Made by a program: the position numbers and the translations under genes. Positions 9,302 to 18,404 of a stretch of DNA of 64,000 bases are shown piece after piece (positions within the stretch are counted from its first letter, which is position 1; the number at the start of each line of letters is the position of its first letter). Origin of the DNA: an uncultured Draconibacterium sp. (GTDB lineage Bacteria > Bacteroidota > Bacteroidia > Bacteroidales > Prolixibacteraceae); contig NZ_OY781884.1 in the NCBI RefSeq assembly GCF_963677155.1, forward strand, positions 1,730,501-1,794,500, given 5' to 3'. The notes under the pieces are model-generated. The model saw only the letters and a program-made list of their open reading frames with translations. It was not told the origin of the DNA and did no database searches.

Positions 9302-9775
9302 TTATTCATGATGATATGGTTCGCCTTTCAAAATTGTCATCGCTCTGTATACTTGCTCTACGCACAACAATCGCACCATTTGATGCGAAAATGTTAAGCG
9401 CGATAGCGAAATTTTTGAACTGGCTCGTTTATACACTTCTTCTGAGAAACCATACGGCCCCCCCACTACAAGTATCAGCTCTTTTGGGCCACTTATCATT
9501 TTCTTCTCTAAAAACCGCGAAAACTCCACCGACGAATACATTTTCCCTTTCTCATCGAATAAATGCAACTCTTTTCCAGGGGCCAGTTTTGAAAGAATAA
9601 TTTCACCCTCTTTATTTTTCTGTATTTCCGGGTTGGTATTTTTTCCCTTCTTAATATCAGGAATAACTTCCAGTTCAAAACTAATGTAGTGCTTCAGGCG
9701 TTTAAAATATTCATTTATTCCATCGCGTATGTAAGCTGCATCAGTTTTACCAACAACCAGTAGTGTAATCTTCAT
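9302..9775 (-). CDS. rlmH: 23S rRNA pseudouridine(1915) N3-methyltransferase
   Basis: RlmH is a SPOUT methyltransferase that methylates pseudouridine 1915 in helix 69 of 23S rRNA on the assembled ribosome. The 157-residue product has the family start MKITLLVVGKTDAAYIRDGI, a glycine-rich SAM knot LVVGGPYGFSEEVY and the C-terminal end LCVEQVYRAMTILKGEPYHHE. An upstream in-frame ATG at 9853 would add 26 residues absent from the family, so 9775 is used. The gene ends three bases before the histidine kinase start. Confidence 0.95.
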   Translation of the reverse strand: MKITLLVVGKTDAAYIRDGINEYFKRLKHYISFELEVIPDIKKGKNTNPEIQKNKEGEIILSKLAPGKELHLFDEKGKMYSSVEFSRFLEKKMISGPKELILVVGGPYGFSEEVYKRASSKISLSRLTFSHQMVRLLCVEQVYRAMTILKGEPYHHE

Positions 9776-10104
9776 TTCACAAAATCGTTTATTTACAGAA
9801 ACCATGTGTACTATGCCACATTTTTTCCAATTCTCAACCAATTGGGTTGACAAAATGACACCAACACATAAGCACCTGAAGGAGAATTAAATATAATTAT
9901 GTTTCGACAACAATCGCCCAATTGATTTTTAATTTTATAAATTTACACTAAAAATAAGCGTATAAAAGTGTTTTTGCATAGTTTTTGCGTATTATGCATC
10001 ACGTAGGCAGAATTAAATATGATGAAACGAACATAATAGAAATTCGCTAAATACACAGTGTTATGATTATGCGAGCCACCACTGAAAAATATAATTATAA
10101 ACGA
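9776..10104. other. Intergenic region, divergent promoters
   Basis: About 330 A+T-rich bases between the divergent rlmH and DUF4783-like genes. No gene, RNA or repeat is seen. TTTTTGC-rich stretches near 9970-9990 could hold a promoter for the rightward genes, but I find no exact TTTG-N19-TAnnTTTG pair. Confidence 0.4.
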
Positions 10105-10518
10105 ATGAAAAATTTTAAACATATATTTTCAATTATCCTGATATTCTGCAGCTTGCTTGCAGGTGCTGCTCATCTACCTCAGGAGAAAAAGGTTCCGAAC
10201 GAAATTAATGTTGGTTTGGCAACCGGAGATGCAAAAGTACTCTCCTCTTATTTTAACCAAAACGTAGAACTGGTAGTACTTGATAACGACAATGTATACA
10301 GCAAAGCCCAGGCCCAACAAATTGTAACCAACTTTTTCAGCAAATTCCCCCCACTGGAAAAAAATGCTTTCAGTATTATTCATGACAGTGGTAAAGAGAA
10401 CGCACAATACGTAATCGGGAAATTAAAAACAGAAAAAGGCAATTTCAGGGTTTATTTTTTACTGAAACAAAACGATGGCAAACAATATATTCACCAACTG
10501 CGAATTGAACAACAATAA
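10105..10518 (+). CDS. DUF4783-like secreted protein
   Basis: A 137-residue protein with a signal peptide (MKNFKHIFSIILIFCSLLAGAA) followed by a compact alpha/beta domain that resembles DUF4783, an NTF2-like fold (VGLATGDAKVLSSYFNQNVEL, later YVIGKLKTEKGNFRVYFLL). The start at 10105 begins the signal peptide directly; an ATG at 10063 would add 14 charged residues. Its stop overlaps the next start (TAATG), so it is coupled to the BrkB-like membrane protein. Role unknown; the family is common in Bacteroidota. Confidence 0.7.
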   Translation: MKNFKHIFSIILIFCSLLAGAAHLPQEKKVPNEINVGLATGDAKVLSSYFNQNVELVVLDNDNVYSKAQAQQIVTNFFSKFPPLEKNAFSIIHDSGKENAQYVIGKLKTEKGNFRVYFLLKQNDGKQYIHQLRIEQQ

Positions 10519-11468
10519 TGGCCGGTATGGCATCGGAAAAAATTTCTTTTAAACGAGTAAAAAAGCTGAGCGAAAGAGCCGTTGAACACGCGAAACGCAT
10601 TTCGCTCCCTCTTTTTGATGGAGTACCTTTATACGATGTTTTATTGTTTTTCTGGAGAAGCATAGTCGACGGATCAATAACAACACGGGCATCGGGCATT
10701 GCTTTTTCCTTCTTTATTGCCTTATTTCCTGGTATCATTTTTCTGTTTACCCTAATTCCTCTCAGTGGATTCCAGGATGAATTATTTGTAATTATTCAGG
10801 AGATAGTCCCAGTAAGTGTCTGGCCGACAATAGAAGAAACCATCACTGAAATTGTGATGCGCCCTCGAGGTGATTTATTGTCGCTGAACTTTGTTATGGC
10901 ACTAATTTTTGCCACGAATGGTTTTGTTTCAATGATGAGCGCCTTTGATGCAACTGTACACAACATCAATCGCCGAAAATGGTGGAGCCAATATTTGGCT
11001 GCAGCTCTTATGTTAGTTGTTTTTACTGCAGCTCTTACTGTTGCGATTGCCTTGTTAACCGGCGGACAAATGTTAATCAACTACCTCGACCGTATTGACA
11101 TTATACAAGACAATTTTCTGGTGTATCTGTTAATAGCCGGAAAGTGGATTATAACGATTACCATCTTCTTTTTTGCCTTCTCGTTTCTTTATTATATGGC
11201 ACCGGCAAAAAAAACAAAATGGCGTTTTATCTCGGCAGGAGGCACTTTAGCAACTGTACTCAGCATTGTTGGTTTTGCTGCCATGTCGTATTACCTCAAC
11301 AATTTTAGCCAATACAACAAACTTTATGGCTCCATCGGAACGTTACTGGCCATCCTTTTTCTAATGTATGTGATGTCGTTGATTTTGCTGATTGGGTTTG
11401 AGCTAAACGCCAGTATTTACCAGGCACATACCTACCCAAAAGATGATCAGGAAAGGATAATTAATTAA
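10518..11468 (+). CDS. YihY/BrkB-family membrane protein
   Basis: A 316-residue integral membrane protein with about six helices, beginning with ASGIAFSFFIALFPGIIF around residue 58, which matches the YihY/virulence factor BrkB family (an old claim of RNase BN for this family was withdrawn). A long cytoplasmic N-terminus precedes the first helix. The conserved YGSIGTLLAILFLMYVMSLILLIG segment lies near residue 275. The start overlaps the stop of the DUF4783-like gene by one base. The substrate or role of this family is not established. Confidence 0.9.
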   Translation: MAGMASEKISFKRVKKLSERAVEHAKRISLPLFDGVPLYDVLLFFWRSIVDGSITTRASGIAFSFFIALFPGIIFLFTLIPLSGFQDELFVIIQEIVPVSVWPTIEETITEIVMRPRGDLLSLNFVMALIFATNGFVSMMSAFDATVHNINRRKWWSQYLAAALMLVVFTAALTVAIALLTGGQMLINYLDRIDIIQDNFLVYLLIAGKWIITITIFFFAFSFLYYMAPAKKTKWRFISAGGTLATVLSIVGFAAMSYYLNNFSQYNKLYGSIGTLLAILFLMYVMSLILLIGFELNASIYQAHTYPKDDQERIIN

Positions 11469-11551
11469 TAATGAAGATTTATCATGGTTTCTGGGTAGTG
11501 TTTCTCTGCAATCACAAGCCACCTTTTCAATCTGACAACTGTAACTAAAAA

Positions 11552-12433
11552 CTACTTCTTCCCCTGCTTAAAAAGCAATTCCTTTTCTTGTTTGGTTAAA
11601 CTCTCGTAACCCGATTTTGCAATTTTATCCAGAATACGATTGATCTCCTCTTGCTGCTTATGTTTCTGACGGTTGTACTCATAATCGTCGCGCGGTGGTT
11701 TTCGGTAAGTAACTTTCATTTTGCTTTTGTGCTTAAAAAGTCCTTCGAAAAACTCGCCAATTCTATTCACCAGATTCACCAATCCTGCTCCCATATCTTT
11801 TCCTTTTCGTAATTGATAAATATAAAACCACCCCCAGAAAGCACCTCCCAAATGCGCAATATTCCCACCTGGATTTGTTGAAGAAATACCGATTACAGAT
11901 AATAAAACGTAAAAGGCGGCTACATATTTTAATGGGAAACGACCGACAAAAAACAGGTATATCTCGCGGTTGGGATCATAAAAAGCAACGGCCACCAAAA
12001 TAGCAAAAATTGATGCAGAAGCCCCCAGTAGCAAGCCGTTAACAGAACTGAATACCGGCAGAAGATTGTAGGCAATAATATATAAAAAAGCTCCCCAAAG
12101 TCCGCCCATCAAATAAACGCCCAACATCTTGTCCCCTTCAAAATGATACAGAAACAATTGTCCGAACCAATACAGGCCCAGCATATTAAACAGAAGGTGA
12201 ATAAATCCCTGGTGCAAAAACATATAGGTTATCGGAGTCCACGGGCGTTGCGCTAACACATCTACAACCGAAGGCACTGACAACCACTGATACACCGGCA
12301 AACTCTGTCCACTCAGATAAAAGAATACCCCAATGATTTTCAGCAAAAGAAAAACACCAATATTTATATAAATCAACCGGGTTAGTACCGATCCTTCTTT
12401 AAATGTTCTTTTTATGTCGCCTGCTATATCCAC
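11552..12433 (-). CDS. Rhomboid intramembrane serine protease with C-terminal extension
   Basis: The 293-residue protein has six hydrophobic helices and the rhomboid catalytic pair: Ser in LGASASIFAILV and His in NIAHLGGAFWG, plus the HQGFIHLLFNM motif of the second helix. It would cleave membrane proteins within the bilayer. A basic cytoplasmic tail of about 80 residues (KVTYRKPPRDDYEY to the end) resembles the DUF6576 tail found on some Bacteroidota rhomboids. It is 18 bases downstream of a second rhomboid gene, suggesting a two-gene operon of paralogues. Confidence 0.92.
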   Translation of the reverse strand: MDIAGDIKRTFKEGSVLTRLIYINIGVFLLLKIIGVFFYLSGQSLPVYQWLSVPSVVDVLAQRPWTPITYMFLHQGFIHLLFNMLGLYWFGQLFLYHFEGDKMLGVYLMGGLWGAFLYIIAYNLLPVFSSVNGLLLGASASIFAILVAVAFYDPNREIYLFFVGRFPLKYVAAFYVLLSVIGISSTNPGGNIAHLGGAFWGWFYIYQLRKGKDMGAGLVNLVNRIGEFFEGLFKHKSKMKVTYRKPPRDDYEYNRQKHKQQEEINRILDKIAKSGYESLTKQEKELLFKQGKK

Positions 12434-12451
12434 AACTTCTCCAGCTTGTTT

Positions 12452-13165
12452 CTAGTAAAAACGATTCGAATTCTTGTTCCAGTATTTGATCATAAAATAC
12501 CCAAACAGCATGCCTCCAAGGTGAGCAAAGTGAGCTACACTTCCCTGAATTCCTGATACCCCAAAGAACAACTCCAAAGCACCATAACCCATTACAAAAT
12601 ACTTTGCTTTAATGGGTATTGGCGGAAACAGCAACATCAACTCGGTATTTGGGAACAACATACCAAAACCTAACAAAATACCGAAAACCGCCCCCGAAGC
12701 TCCCACCGTTGGTGTCGTTAAAATTTCTGAAATTTTATTTCCAGGAATGTATTTCCCTTGGGCAGCAAGTTCCTTGAAATAATTCAGCTGATCAACACCT
12801 ACACCCGCAAGAGCATGACGATATTCGAGAGTAAGCACTCCCAAATGCAAAGCGGCAGCACCCAAACCGGTAACAAGGAAAAAAGTCAGAAAACGTTTTG
12901 GCCCCCAAACACCTTCCAGTACACGCCCAAACATATACAAGGCAAACATATTAAAAAATATGTGCCCGATACTTCCGTGCATAAACATGTGCGTAAAAAG
13001 CTGGTATAAGCGAAAATTCGGAGACGCCGGAAAATATAATCCCAGAATATGATTCAAGTTGGCACCAGTTTGCTGCAACACCATTGTTATCAAAAAAATT
13101 ACAACATTGGCAAGAATCAGATTCTTGACCACTGGCGGCATATTTAAGGCTGGACGATAATTCAT
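12452..13165 (-). CDS. Rhomboid intramembrane serine protease
   Basis: This is the upstream member of the tandem rhomboid pair. The catalytic Ser is in VGASGAVFGILLG and the His in AHFAHLGGMLFG, with HGSIGHIFFNMFALY as the conserved HxxxN helix. A 30-residue loop (LTLEYRHALAGVGVDQLNYF and onward) between helices is longer than in its neighbour. I place the start at 13165 (MNYRPALNMPP, 237 residues); an alternative ATG at 13213 adds 16 residues. It lacks the long basic tail of the second copy, so the two may differ in substrate or partners. Confidence 0.88.
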   Translation of the reverse strand: MNYRPALNMPPVVKNLILANVVIFLITMVLQQTGANLNHILGLYFPASPNFRLYQLFTHMFMHGSIGHIFFNMFALYMFGRVLEGVWGPKRFLTFFLVTGLGAAALHLGVLTLEYRHALAGVGVDQLNYFKELAAQGKYIPGNKISEILTTPTVGASGAVFGILLGFGMLFPNTELMLLFPPIPIKAKYFVMGYGALELFFGVSGIQGSVAHFAHLGGMLFGYFMIKYWNKNSNRFY

Positions 13166-13336
13166 TCGTATATTTTTTAATTTTTCAAAAGTAACTGATG
13201 AAAGCCGGAACACAAAAGTCCAAACTTTGTACTGTTATTTTCTGAATTTAACATTCTTCGTTTGTTTATTGTTTTAAGGCAAGTGAGTTACAATGACCAC
13301 GCCAATATTTTAAAACCTCAAATTAACGACAATCTG

Positions 13337-15232
13337 TCACTTTGAAAAACTTTTTTCGATATCATCTGTCGAAATAATGGTCAACACCTTTTTCCCGTCG
13401 GGCGAAAAGTTGGGCGTTGCACAGGCAAACAAATTATCGATCAGGTGATCCACCTCTTCCTGTTTCAGGTCGGTACCATAATCCATCGCCGATGCTTTTG
13501 CCAGCGACGCAGCAATTTGCTCTTTAGCTTTTGAGCGCGCATCAACCGGCGATGTTTTATACTCTTCCAGCAATTTTTCAAGAATCAACTCGGGCGACGA
13601 AATATCTAAAACACCCGGTGTGCCATTTATAATAAACGTGTCTTTTCCAAATTCGCGAATATCAAATCCCAACGATAACAGATCTTCCAAAATCGATTTC
13701 AGCAGAGCAGCATCAGCAGGGTTGAGTTCGATCGTTTGCGGAAAAAGCTGCTGCTGACTGGCTACCGAATCCGATTTCAGCACCTCCATAAATTTTTCGT
13801 ACAAAATCCGTTCGTGCGCTCTCTTTTGGTCGATAACCATTAACCCTGATTTTACGGGAGTTAACACATAGCGCTGTTTCAGCTGCAAAACTTTTTTACC
13901 ACTGAATTGTCCCGGTGTATTGGCATACAAATCATCAGCCTGAATGGCACTTTCGCGATATCCCGGCTCAGGCTTCAATTTCAGTTGTGCTCCCTGATAC
14001 AGATCTTCCCAGTTTTCCAGATTTTTCTTTTCCCGACCAGAATCGGATGATGAACTTCTTCCCTGCCCAGCAGAATCCTTCTCAAAAGGAGAATAACCAC
14101 GCTCGGCAAAATCCTTCTCATTGTTAAACGGATTGTAATCAGGATTGATCTGAATCTCCGGGAAACGCACATCTTCACCATTTTTTTTCGGAACTGGAAT
14201 ATCAATACTTCCGCTCTGGTCGAAATCGATCGACGGCACCACGTTGTGTTTGCCTAACGATTCGCGTATCGACGCATGAATAATCGGCCAGATATCGCGT
14301 TCATTTTCAAATTTTATCTCGGTTTTTGTAGGATGTACATTGATGTCGATCGCTTCCGGATCGAGCTCCAAAAACAGGAAATACGACGGATAAGTATCGG
14401 GCGGTAACAACTGCTCGTAAGCCTGCGTAATCGCCTTATGAAAATAAGGGTGACGCATAAAACGTCCGTTCACAAAAAAGAACTGTTCGCCCAATGTTTT
14501 GCGGGCATATTTTGGCTGCCCGATGTAACCAAAAACCTTTACAATACTGGTATCTTCATCTACATTTATCAGGCTTTGATTCAATGTCTTTCCAAACACG
14601 TCGACCAAACGTTTTCGATAGTTGGCCCGCGGCAAATCATAAACCGGTGAGCCATTGTGAATCAACGATAATTTAATATCAGGATTGGGCAGTGCCACCC
14701 GCTGAATTTCCCAGATAATATGTTTTAATTCGGTTGAATTTGCTTTCAGGAATTTACGACGTGCCGGCACATTAAAAAACAGGTTTTTAATCATGAAATT
14801 GGTGCCATTATTACACCCCGCAGGTTCCTGTGTTTTCACTTCAGAACCAATAATATGAATAAAAGTACCCACCTCATCGTCGGCTTTTTTGGTGCGCAGT
14901 TCCACATCGGCAATAGCTGCGATGGATGCCAGTGCCTCGCCACGAAACCCCATGGTGCGAATAGCAAACAAATCGTTAGCCGAACGTATTTTTGAAGTAG
15001 CATGACGCTCGAAAGCCATCCGTGCATCGGTTGGCGACATTCCACTTCCGTTGTCTGAAATCTGAATGAGAGTCTTCCCTGCGTCTTTTATATTGATGGT
15101 TATTTCAGTTGCGCCCGCATCAAGAGCATTTTCCACGAGCTCCTTCACAACCGATGCCGGTCGCTGAATAACTTCTCCGGCAGCAATCTGATTGGCAACT
15201 GCATCGGGTAATAACTGAATAATATCGCTCAA
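13337..15232 (-). CDS. mutL: DNA mismatch repair protein MutL
   Basis: MutL couples mismatch recognition by MutS to strand removal. The N-terminal GHKL ATPase shows ENALDAGATEI, DNGSGM and TMGFRGEALASI; the transducer domain and a Ser/Asp-rich linker (about residues 340-430) follow, then the C-terminal dimerisation domain. At D468 the sequence reads DQKRAHERILYE, so the His of the usual endonuclease motif DQHAxxERxxYE is replaced by Lys. This MutL may therefore lack intrinsic nicking activity. At 631 residues it is a normal length. The small membrane protein gene 39 bases upstream is in the same direction. Confidence 0.96.
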   Translation of the reverse strand: MSDIIQLLPDAVANQIAAGEVIQRPASVVKELVENALDAGATEITINIKDAGKTLIQISDNGSGMSPTDARMAFERHATSKIRSANDLFAIRTMGFRGEALASIAAIADVELRTKKADDEVGTFIHIIGSEVKTQEPAGCNNGTNFMIKNLFFNVPARRKFLKANSTELKHIIWEIQRVALPNPDIKLSLIHNGSPVYDLPRANYRKRLVDVFGKTLNQSLINVDEDTSIVKVFGYIGQPKYARKTLGEQFFFVNGRFMRHPYFHKAITQAYEQLLPPDTYPSYFLFLELDPEAIDINVHPTKTEIKFENERDIWPIIHASIRESLGKHNVVPSIDFDQSGSIDIPVPKKNGEDVRFPEIQINPDYNPFNNEKDFAERGYSPFEKDSAGQGRSSSSDSGREKKNLENWEDLYQGAQLKLKPEPGYRESAIQADDLYANTPGQFSGKKVLQLKQRYVLTPVKSGLMVIDQKRAHERILYEKFMEVLKSDSVASQQQLFPQTIELNPADAALLKSILEDLLSLGFDIREFGKDTFIINGTPGVLDISSPELILEKLLEEYKTSPVDARSKAKEQIAASLAKASAMDYGTDLKQEEVDHLIDNLFACATPNFSPDGKKVLTIISTDDIEKSFSK

Positions 15233-15271
15233 GATTAAATCTTTAGAAATTTGTACTACAAGGTTTGCTTT

Positions 15272-15580
15272 TTAGGCAAAAAAGTCGGAGAAGAAGAAAA
15301 GATAAAGCACCAGTGCAAGGACTATAACAATCCATACTAACCGGCGATTTTGTGCTCTTCTGGCCGATTCAGATGACCGAGCCCAGCCATCTCCCGTGCG
15401 AAACTGACCTTTAATATTCGGACGATACGGGCGATTGCTGTCTTTTTCGTCATCAACAATCCCCAACTCCTCCTTTATTCGGCGTTCCCGCTCGTCTCTC
15501 TCGTCCTTATCGGGATCCCAAAAACGTGGGGTGATTCTAAACCTTTTTGTTCCCGGTGTATGAAAAAAATTGCCAATCAT
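15272..15580 (-). CDS. Small tail-anchored membrane protein of unknown function
   Basis: A 102-residue protein, highly charged in its first two thirds (WDPDKDERDERERRIKEELG) and ending in a single hydrophobic helix (LVWIVIVLALVLYLFFF), so it is probably anchored by its C-terminus. I use the ATG at 15580 (MIGNFFHTPGTKRF) rather than the one at 15601. It lies directly upstream of mutL in the same direction and may share its transcript. No family function is known to me. Confidence 0.6.
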   Translation of the reverse strand: MIGNFFHTPGTKRFRITPRFWDPDKDERDERERRIKEELGIVDDEKDSNRPYRPNIKGQFRTGDGWARSSESARRAQNRRLVWIVIVLALVLYLFFFSDFFA

Positions 15581-15598
15581 CGCGTTCTGTTTATTGTA

Positions 15599-15606
15599 CA
15601 AAGATA
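15599..15606 (-). promoter_or_regulatory. Likely -7 element for small protein/mutL
   Basis: TATCTTTG on the minus strand matches TAnnTTTG exactly, about 19 bases upstream of the 15580 start. The -33 box is not clear. Confidence 0.35.
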
Positions 15607-15647
15607 ACTTTTATTCTACAAAAATTGTTCCGATACCGGATTGTCAT

Positions 15648-16796
15648 TTACAATGACCGATCCAAAATGCAAAACAACTGCTCATCTGTCAGTTCTACCG
15701 GATTACCCTTCATACTACTTGCCACTTTTGCTTTTTCAACCAGTACTGGAAAATCTTCTTTTGTCAATCCATATTCCGACAATGAAGGAATCTTCAATTC
15801 GGCCACCAATTCCGCTACCCAAATAACAGCATCGTTTGACATGGCTTTTTCGTTTCCGGTAAGTATTTTTGCCAGCTCATCAAATTTCGAACTATCGAGT
15901 TTTCTCTCTCTCAAACCCTTAATATTCTCGTCAATCACTGCCGACATCAGGCAGGCGCAAACGGCGCCGTGCGGAATAGGAAACATACCTCCCATTGGTC
16001 CAGCAAAACCATGCACAGCCCCCAATTTTACGTTGGCCAGTGCCATTCCACCCAAAAGGCTGGCCATAGCCATATCTTCGCGTGCCTGTTTATCGTTGCC
16101 GTTTTTATATGCTTTTCGTAAAGACCGTGCGATTCGTGTTAAACCCTCGCGACAAACCATATCAATATACGGGTTGGCCTGGTTCGACACAAATGTTTCG
16201 AGCAAATGCGTTAAGGCATCAATGCCGGTGCTGGCCGTTAATGCCGGTGGCATTGACCATGTCAATACCGGATCAACAACCGCCACATCAGGATACATCT
16301 GGTTATTTCGCAAACTTACCTTAACACTATTTTCGGGCGATTTTATCACCGAATTTTTGGTTACCTCTGCACCGGTTCCGGCCGTTGTAGGAATGGCAAT
16401 ACAGGGCAAAGGTTTTTCTGTCAGTGGTTTTCCGCGCCCAATTACTTCCAAGTAATCGAGCAGTTCGCCTTTATTAGTTGCCAAAGCAGCAATGGCTTTT
16501 GCACTATCGATAACACTTCCTCCGCCCAAACCTACTATTACATCACTTCCATAACTGCGTGCCAATTGCACTCCTTTCTCAATTAAATCGGTAGTCGGCT
16601 CGTCAGGTATATTAAAAAGCACAGTGTTGGTTCCCGGGCTGAATTTCGCCATCAACTCTTTAGCTCGTGAAGAATTTTTTCCTGTTACCAAAACAACCTT
16701 CTGCCCAAAACCGGCAACAAGGCCGGGAACTTTCTCCAGCGAATGATTTCCAAAAATGATTTGCCCTGCCGTTGCAAATGAAAAATTAACTGCCAT
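15648..16796 (-). CDS. Iron-containing alcohol dehydrogenase
   Basis: A 382-residue member of the group III, iron-dependent alcohol dehydrogenases, which interconvert alcohols and aldehydes or ketones with NAD(P). The Rossmann motif GLGGGSVIDSAKAIA lies near residue 85. Metal ligands are in GIDALTHLLETFVS (Asp and His), AVHGFAG and IPHGAVC. The start at 16796 gives the usual MAVNFSFATAGQIIFG; an in-frame ATG at 16820 would overlap the upstream gene. It follows the ABM-domain gene by 14 bases, so the pair is probably one operon. The physiological substrate cannot be read from the sequence. Confidence 0.9.
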   Translation of the reverse strand: MAVNFSFATAGQIIFGNHSLEKVPGLVAGFGQKVVLVTGKNSSRAKELMAKFSPGTNTVLFNIPDEPTTDLIEKGVQLARSYGSDVIVGLGGGSVIDSAKAIAALATNKGELLDYLEVIGRGKPLTEKPLPCIAIPTTAGTGAEVTKNSVIKSPENSVKVSLRNNQMYPDVAVVDPVLTWSMPPALTASTGIDALTHLLETFVSNQANPYIDMVCREGLTRIARSLRKAYKNGNDKQAREDMAMASLLGGMALANVKLGAVHGFAGPMGGMFPIPHGAVCACLMSAVIDENIKGLRERKLDSSKFDELAKILTGNEKAMSNDAVIWVAELVAELKIPSLSEYGLTKEDFPVLVEKAKVASSMKGNPVELTDEQLFCILDRSL

Positions 16797-16810
16797 ATCT
16801 TCTGTCCCTC

Positions 16811-17119
16811 TTAATCCCAACCTTCGTCGTCGGGATGTACATTATAAAACTTAATTGCCGATCGTGGTTCAGCCATCATATCGGCAACAGTGTCGCGCCA
16901 CTTTTGGTAGTGCGCTGTTTCTTTATGTTTTGCCGGATCGTCTGCTGTACGATACACCTCTACCAATACAAAACGTGTAGGGTCTTCTTGTTGTTCTACA
17001 AAATCGAAACGGGCAATTCCCGGTTCTTTAATACTATTTCGTGCATTCTCGATGGTGGCTGCTTTAAACGCCTCGATACAATCTTCTTTTACATGAATAA
17101 ATACGTGAACGATAAACAT
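16811..17119 (-). CDS. Antibiotic biosynthesis monooxygenase (ABM) domain protein
   Basis: A 102-residue single-domain ABM protein of the dimeric ferredoxin-like fold, similar to LsrG/YgiN-type proteins. It shows the [12 protein letters not shown] first strand, a central [25 protein letters not shown] and the helix [14 protein letters not shown]. The start at 17119 begins exactly at strand one; an earlier frame start at 17209 is not family-like. Such proteins act as cofactor-free oxygenases or isomerases on small metabolites. Pairing with the iron alcohol dehydrogenase suggests a shared small-molecule pathway, which is inference. Confidence 0.85.
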   Translation of the reverse strand: MFIVHVFIHVKEDCIEAFKAATIENARNSIKEPGIARFDFVEQQEDPTRFVLVEVYRTADDPAKHKETAHYQKWRDTVADMMAEPRSAIKFYNVHPDDEGWD

Positions 17120-17262
17120 GGTGTAAGATTTTAAGTGGTTTTCATACAAATGTGAAAAATATTTTTGTAGCATTCCAACCTTTTCAGAATATCTTCGTCT
17201 TAAAGGCAAAGATCGAGGTTTAAATCTGAAGAAAACTGCCTGGCTGCATTAAGAAAAACAAT

Positions 17263-17844
17263 TTGGAAATACACCACAACGATAACGAGGTTAGCTTGAT
17301 TAAGCTTTGTAAAAAAGGCGATGCAAAAGCTCAGTACAGACTCTACAAACTTTATTGCAAGGGAATGTACAACGTTGCCATTCGTTTGACAAATAATAAA
17401 AGTCTGGCAGAAGATGTGCTTCAGGATGCGTTTGTAAAAGCTTTCTCGGAAATCGACAAGTTAAAGAATGAAAAGGCATTTGGTGGCTGGCTAAAACGAA
17501 TTGTAGTTAACCGAAGTATTGATGTTACGCGAAAGGAAAAAATAGTTTACACCGAAGTTGAAAATTTGGGAAGCGACGACCATGAAATCGCAGTTGAAAT
17601 TGACAGTGAGTTTAGTCCGGAGAGGATTCACCACTATATAAAACAATTGCCGGATGGTGCCCGCGAGATTTTGGTTCTTCGTGCTTTAGAAGGCTACAAA
17701 CATACTGAAATAGGAGAAAAGCTGGGAATATCTGAATCGACAGCAAAAACACAGTTTTTCAGGGCTAAACAACTATTATTAAAAATGATGCAAGATGAAA
17801 CAGGACTTGGAAAAATATCTGAAAGAGCAACGGCTAAAGCTTGA
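17263..17844 (+). CDS. ECF-type RNA polymerase sigma factor
   Basis: A 193-residue sigma-70 family factor with region 2 (YRLYKLYCKGMYNVAIRL, then LAEDVLQDAFVKAF) and region 4 (LPDGAREILVLRALEGYKH, with helix-turn-helix GEKLGISESTAKTQFFRA). No ATG exists upstream of region 2 in this frame; the best start is the TTG at 17263, with an in-frame stop at 17227. A TATTTTTG -7 match lies at 17160-17167. Its 3' end overlaps the anti-sigma-like gene by 50 bases, so the two are coupled. It probably activates its own operon, including the secreted repeat protein downstream. Confidence 0.9.
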   Translation: MEIHHNDNEVSLIKLCKKGDAKAQYRLYKLYCKGMYNVAIRLTNNKSLAEDVLQDAFVKAFSEIDKLKNEKAFGGWLKRIVVNRSIDVTRKEKIVYTEVENLGSDDHEIAVEIDSEFSPERIHHYIKQLPDGAREILVLRALEGYKHTEIGEKLGISESTAKTQFFRAKQLLLKMMQDETGLGKISERATAKA

Positions 17845-18337
17845 TGTGGAAGCCCCCGAACCCGACATTGTTTGGGAAGGGATAAGAAATCAGCTTCACC
17901 AAAATAAAAAGCAAAGCCTGCCACACTGGTTTTGGAAGGTGGCGGCCATATTCCTATTTGTTGTTTCGGCCACTTATTTTGTGGTGAACGAAACTTCTGA
18001 AAAACAAGTGATGCTTGTTCAACTGTCCGATATTTCTAAAGATCTAGGACAGCAGGAAGCTTCACTTCAGCAAGTGGTAAACACCAAATGGAAAAAGGTG
18101 GAACAAGAACTGCCGGAAGAAAATTCGGAGATTCAGTTTTTACTTAACGAATTGAATAACCTTGACCAAATTTATGCTACTTACCAAAAAGATCTCAACA
18201 ATACCATGGATAACGAGCCAGTGATACACGTTATGCTCGATTATTACCAGAAGAAAATAAAAGTATTAAATAGAATCCTTCTGGAGATTGAAAAACAAAA
18301 GCACCACGAAACAAACATGAATTTTCATCAACTATAA
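17795..18337 (+). CDS. Membrane-anchored anti-sigma-like protein
   Basis: A 180-residue protein with a cytoplasmic N-terminus of about 45 residues (LKLDVEAPEPDIVWEGIRNQL), one membrane helix (FWKVAAIFLFVVSATYFVV) and a coiled-coil-like periplasmic part rich in Gln/Glu/Lys. This layout, and the 50-base overlap with the sigma gene, point to an anti-sigma factor that holds the ECF sigma at the membrane. There is no recognisable zinc (ZAS) motif, so this rests on position and topology rather than on a domain match. Confidence 0.7.
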   Translation: MKQDLEKYLKEQRLKLDVEAPEPDIVWEGIRNQLHQNKKQSLPHWFWKVAAIFLFVVSATYFVVNETSEKQVMLVQLSDISKDLGQQEASLQQVVNTKWKKVEQELPEENSEIQFLLNELNNLDQIYATYQKDLNNTMDNEPVIHVMLDYYQKKIKVLNRILLEIEKQKHHETNMNFHQL

Positions 18338-18404
18338 TTTTCAAATTGAATAAAATTCACAGAGAGTGACATCGAATACCAAAGAAACTTTAAATACTGA
18401 AAAA

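Noticed and set aside
15547-16455. 302-codon open frame on the plus strand
   Set aside because: It is antisense to the iron alcohol dehydrogenase, which has clear family motifs; the plus-strand protein has none.
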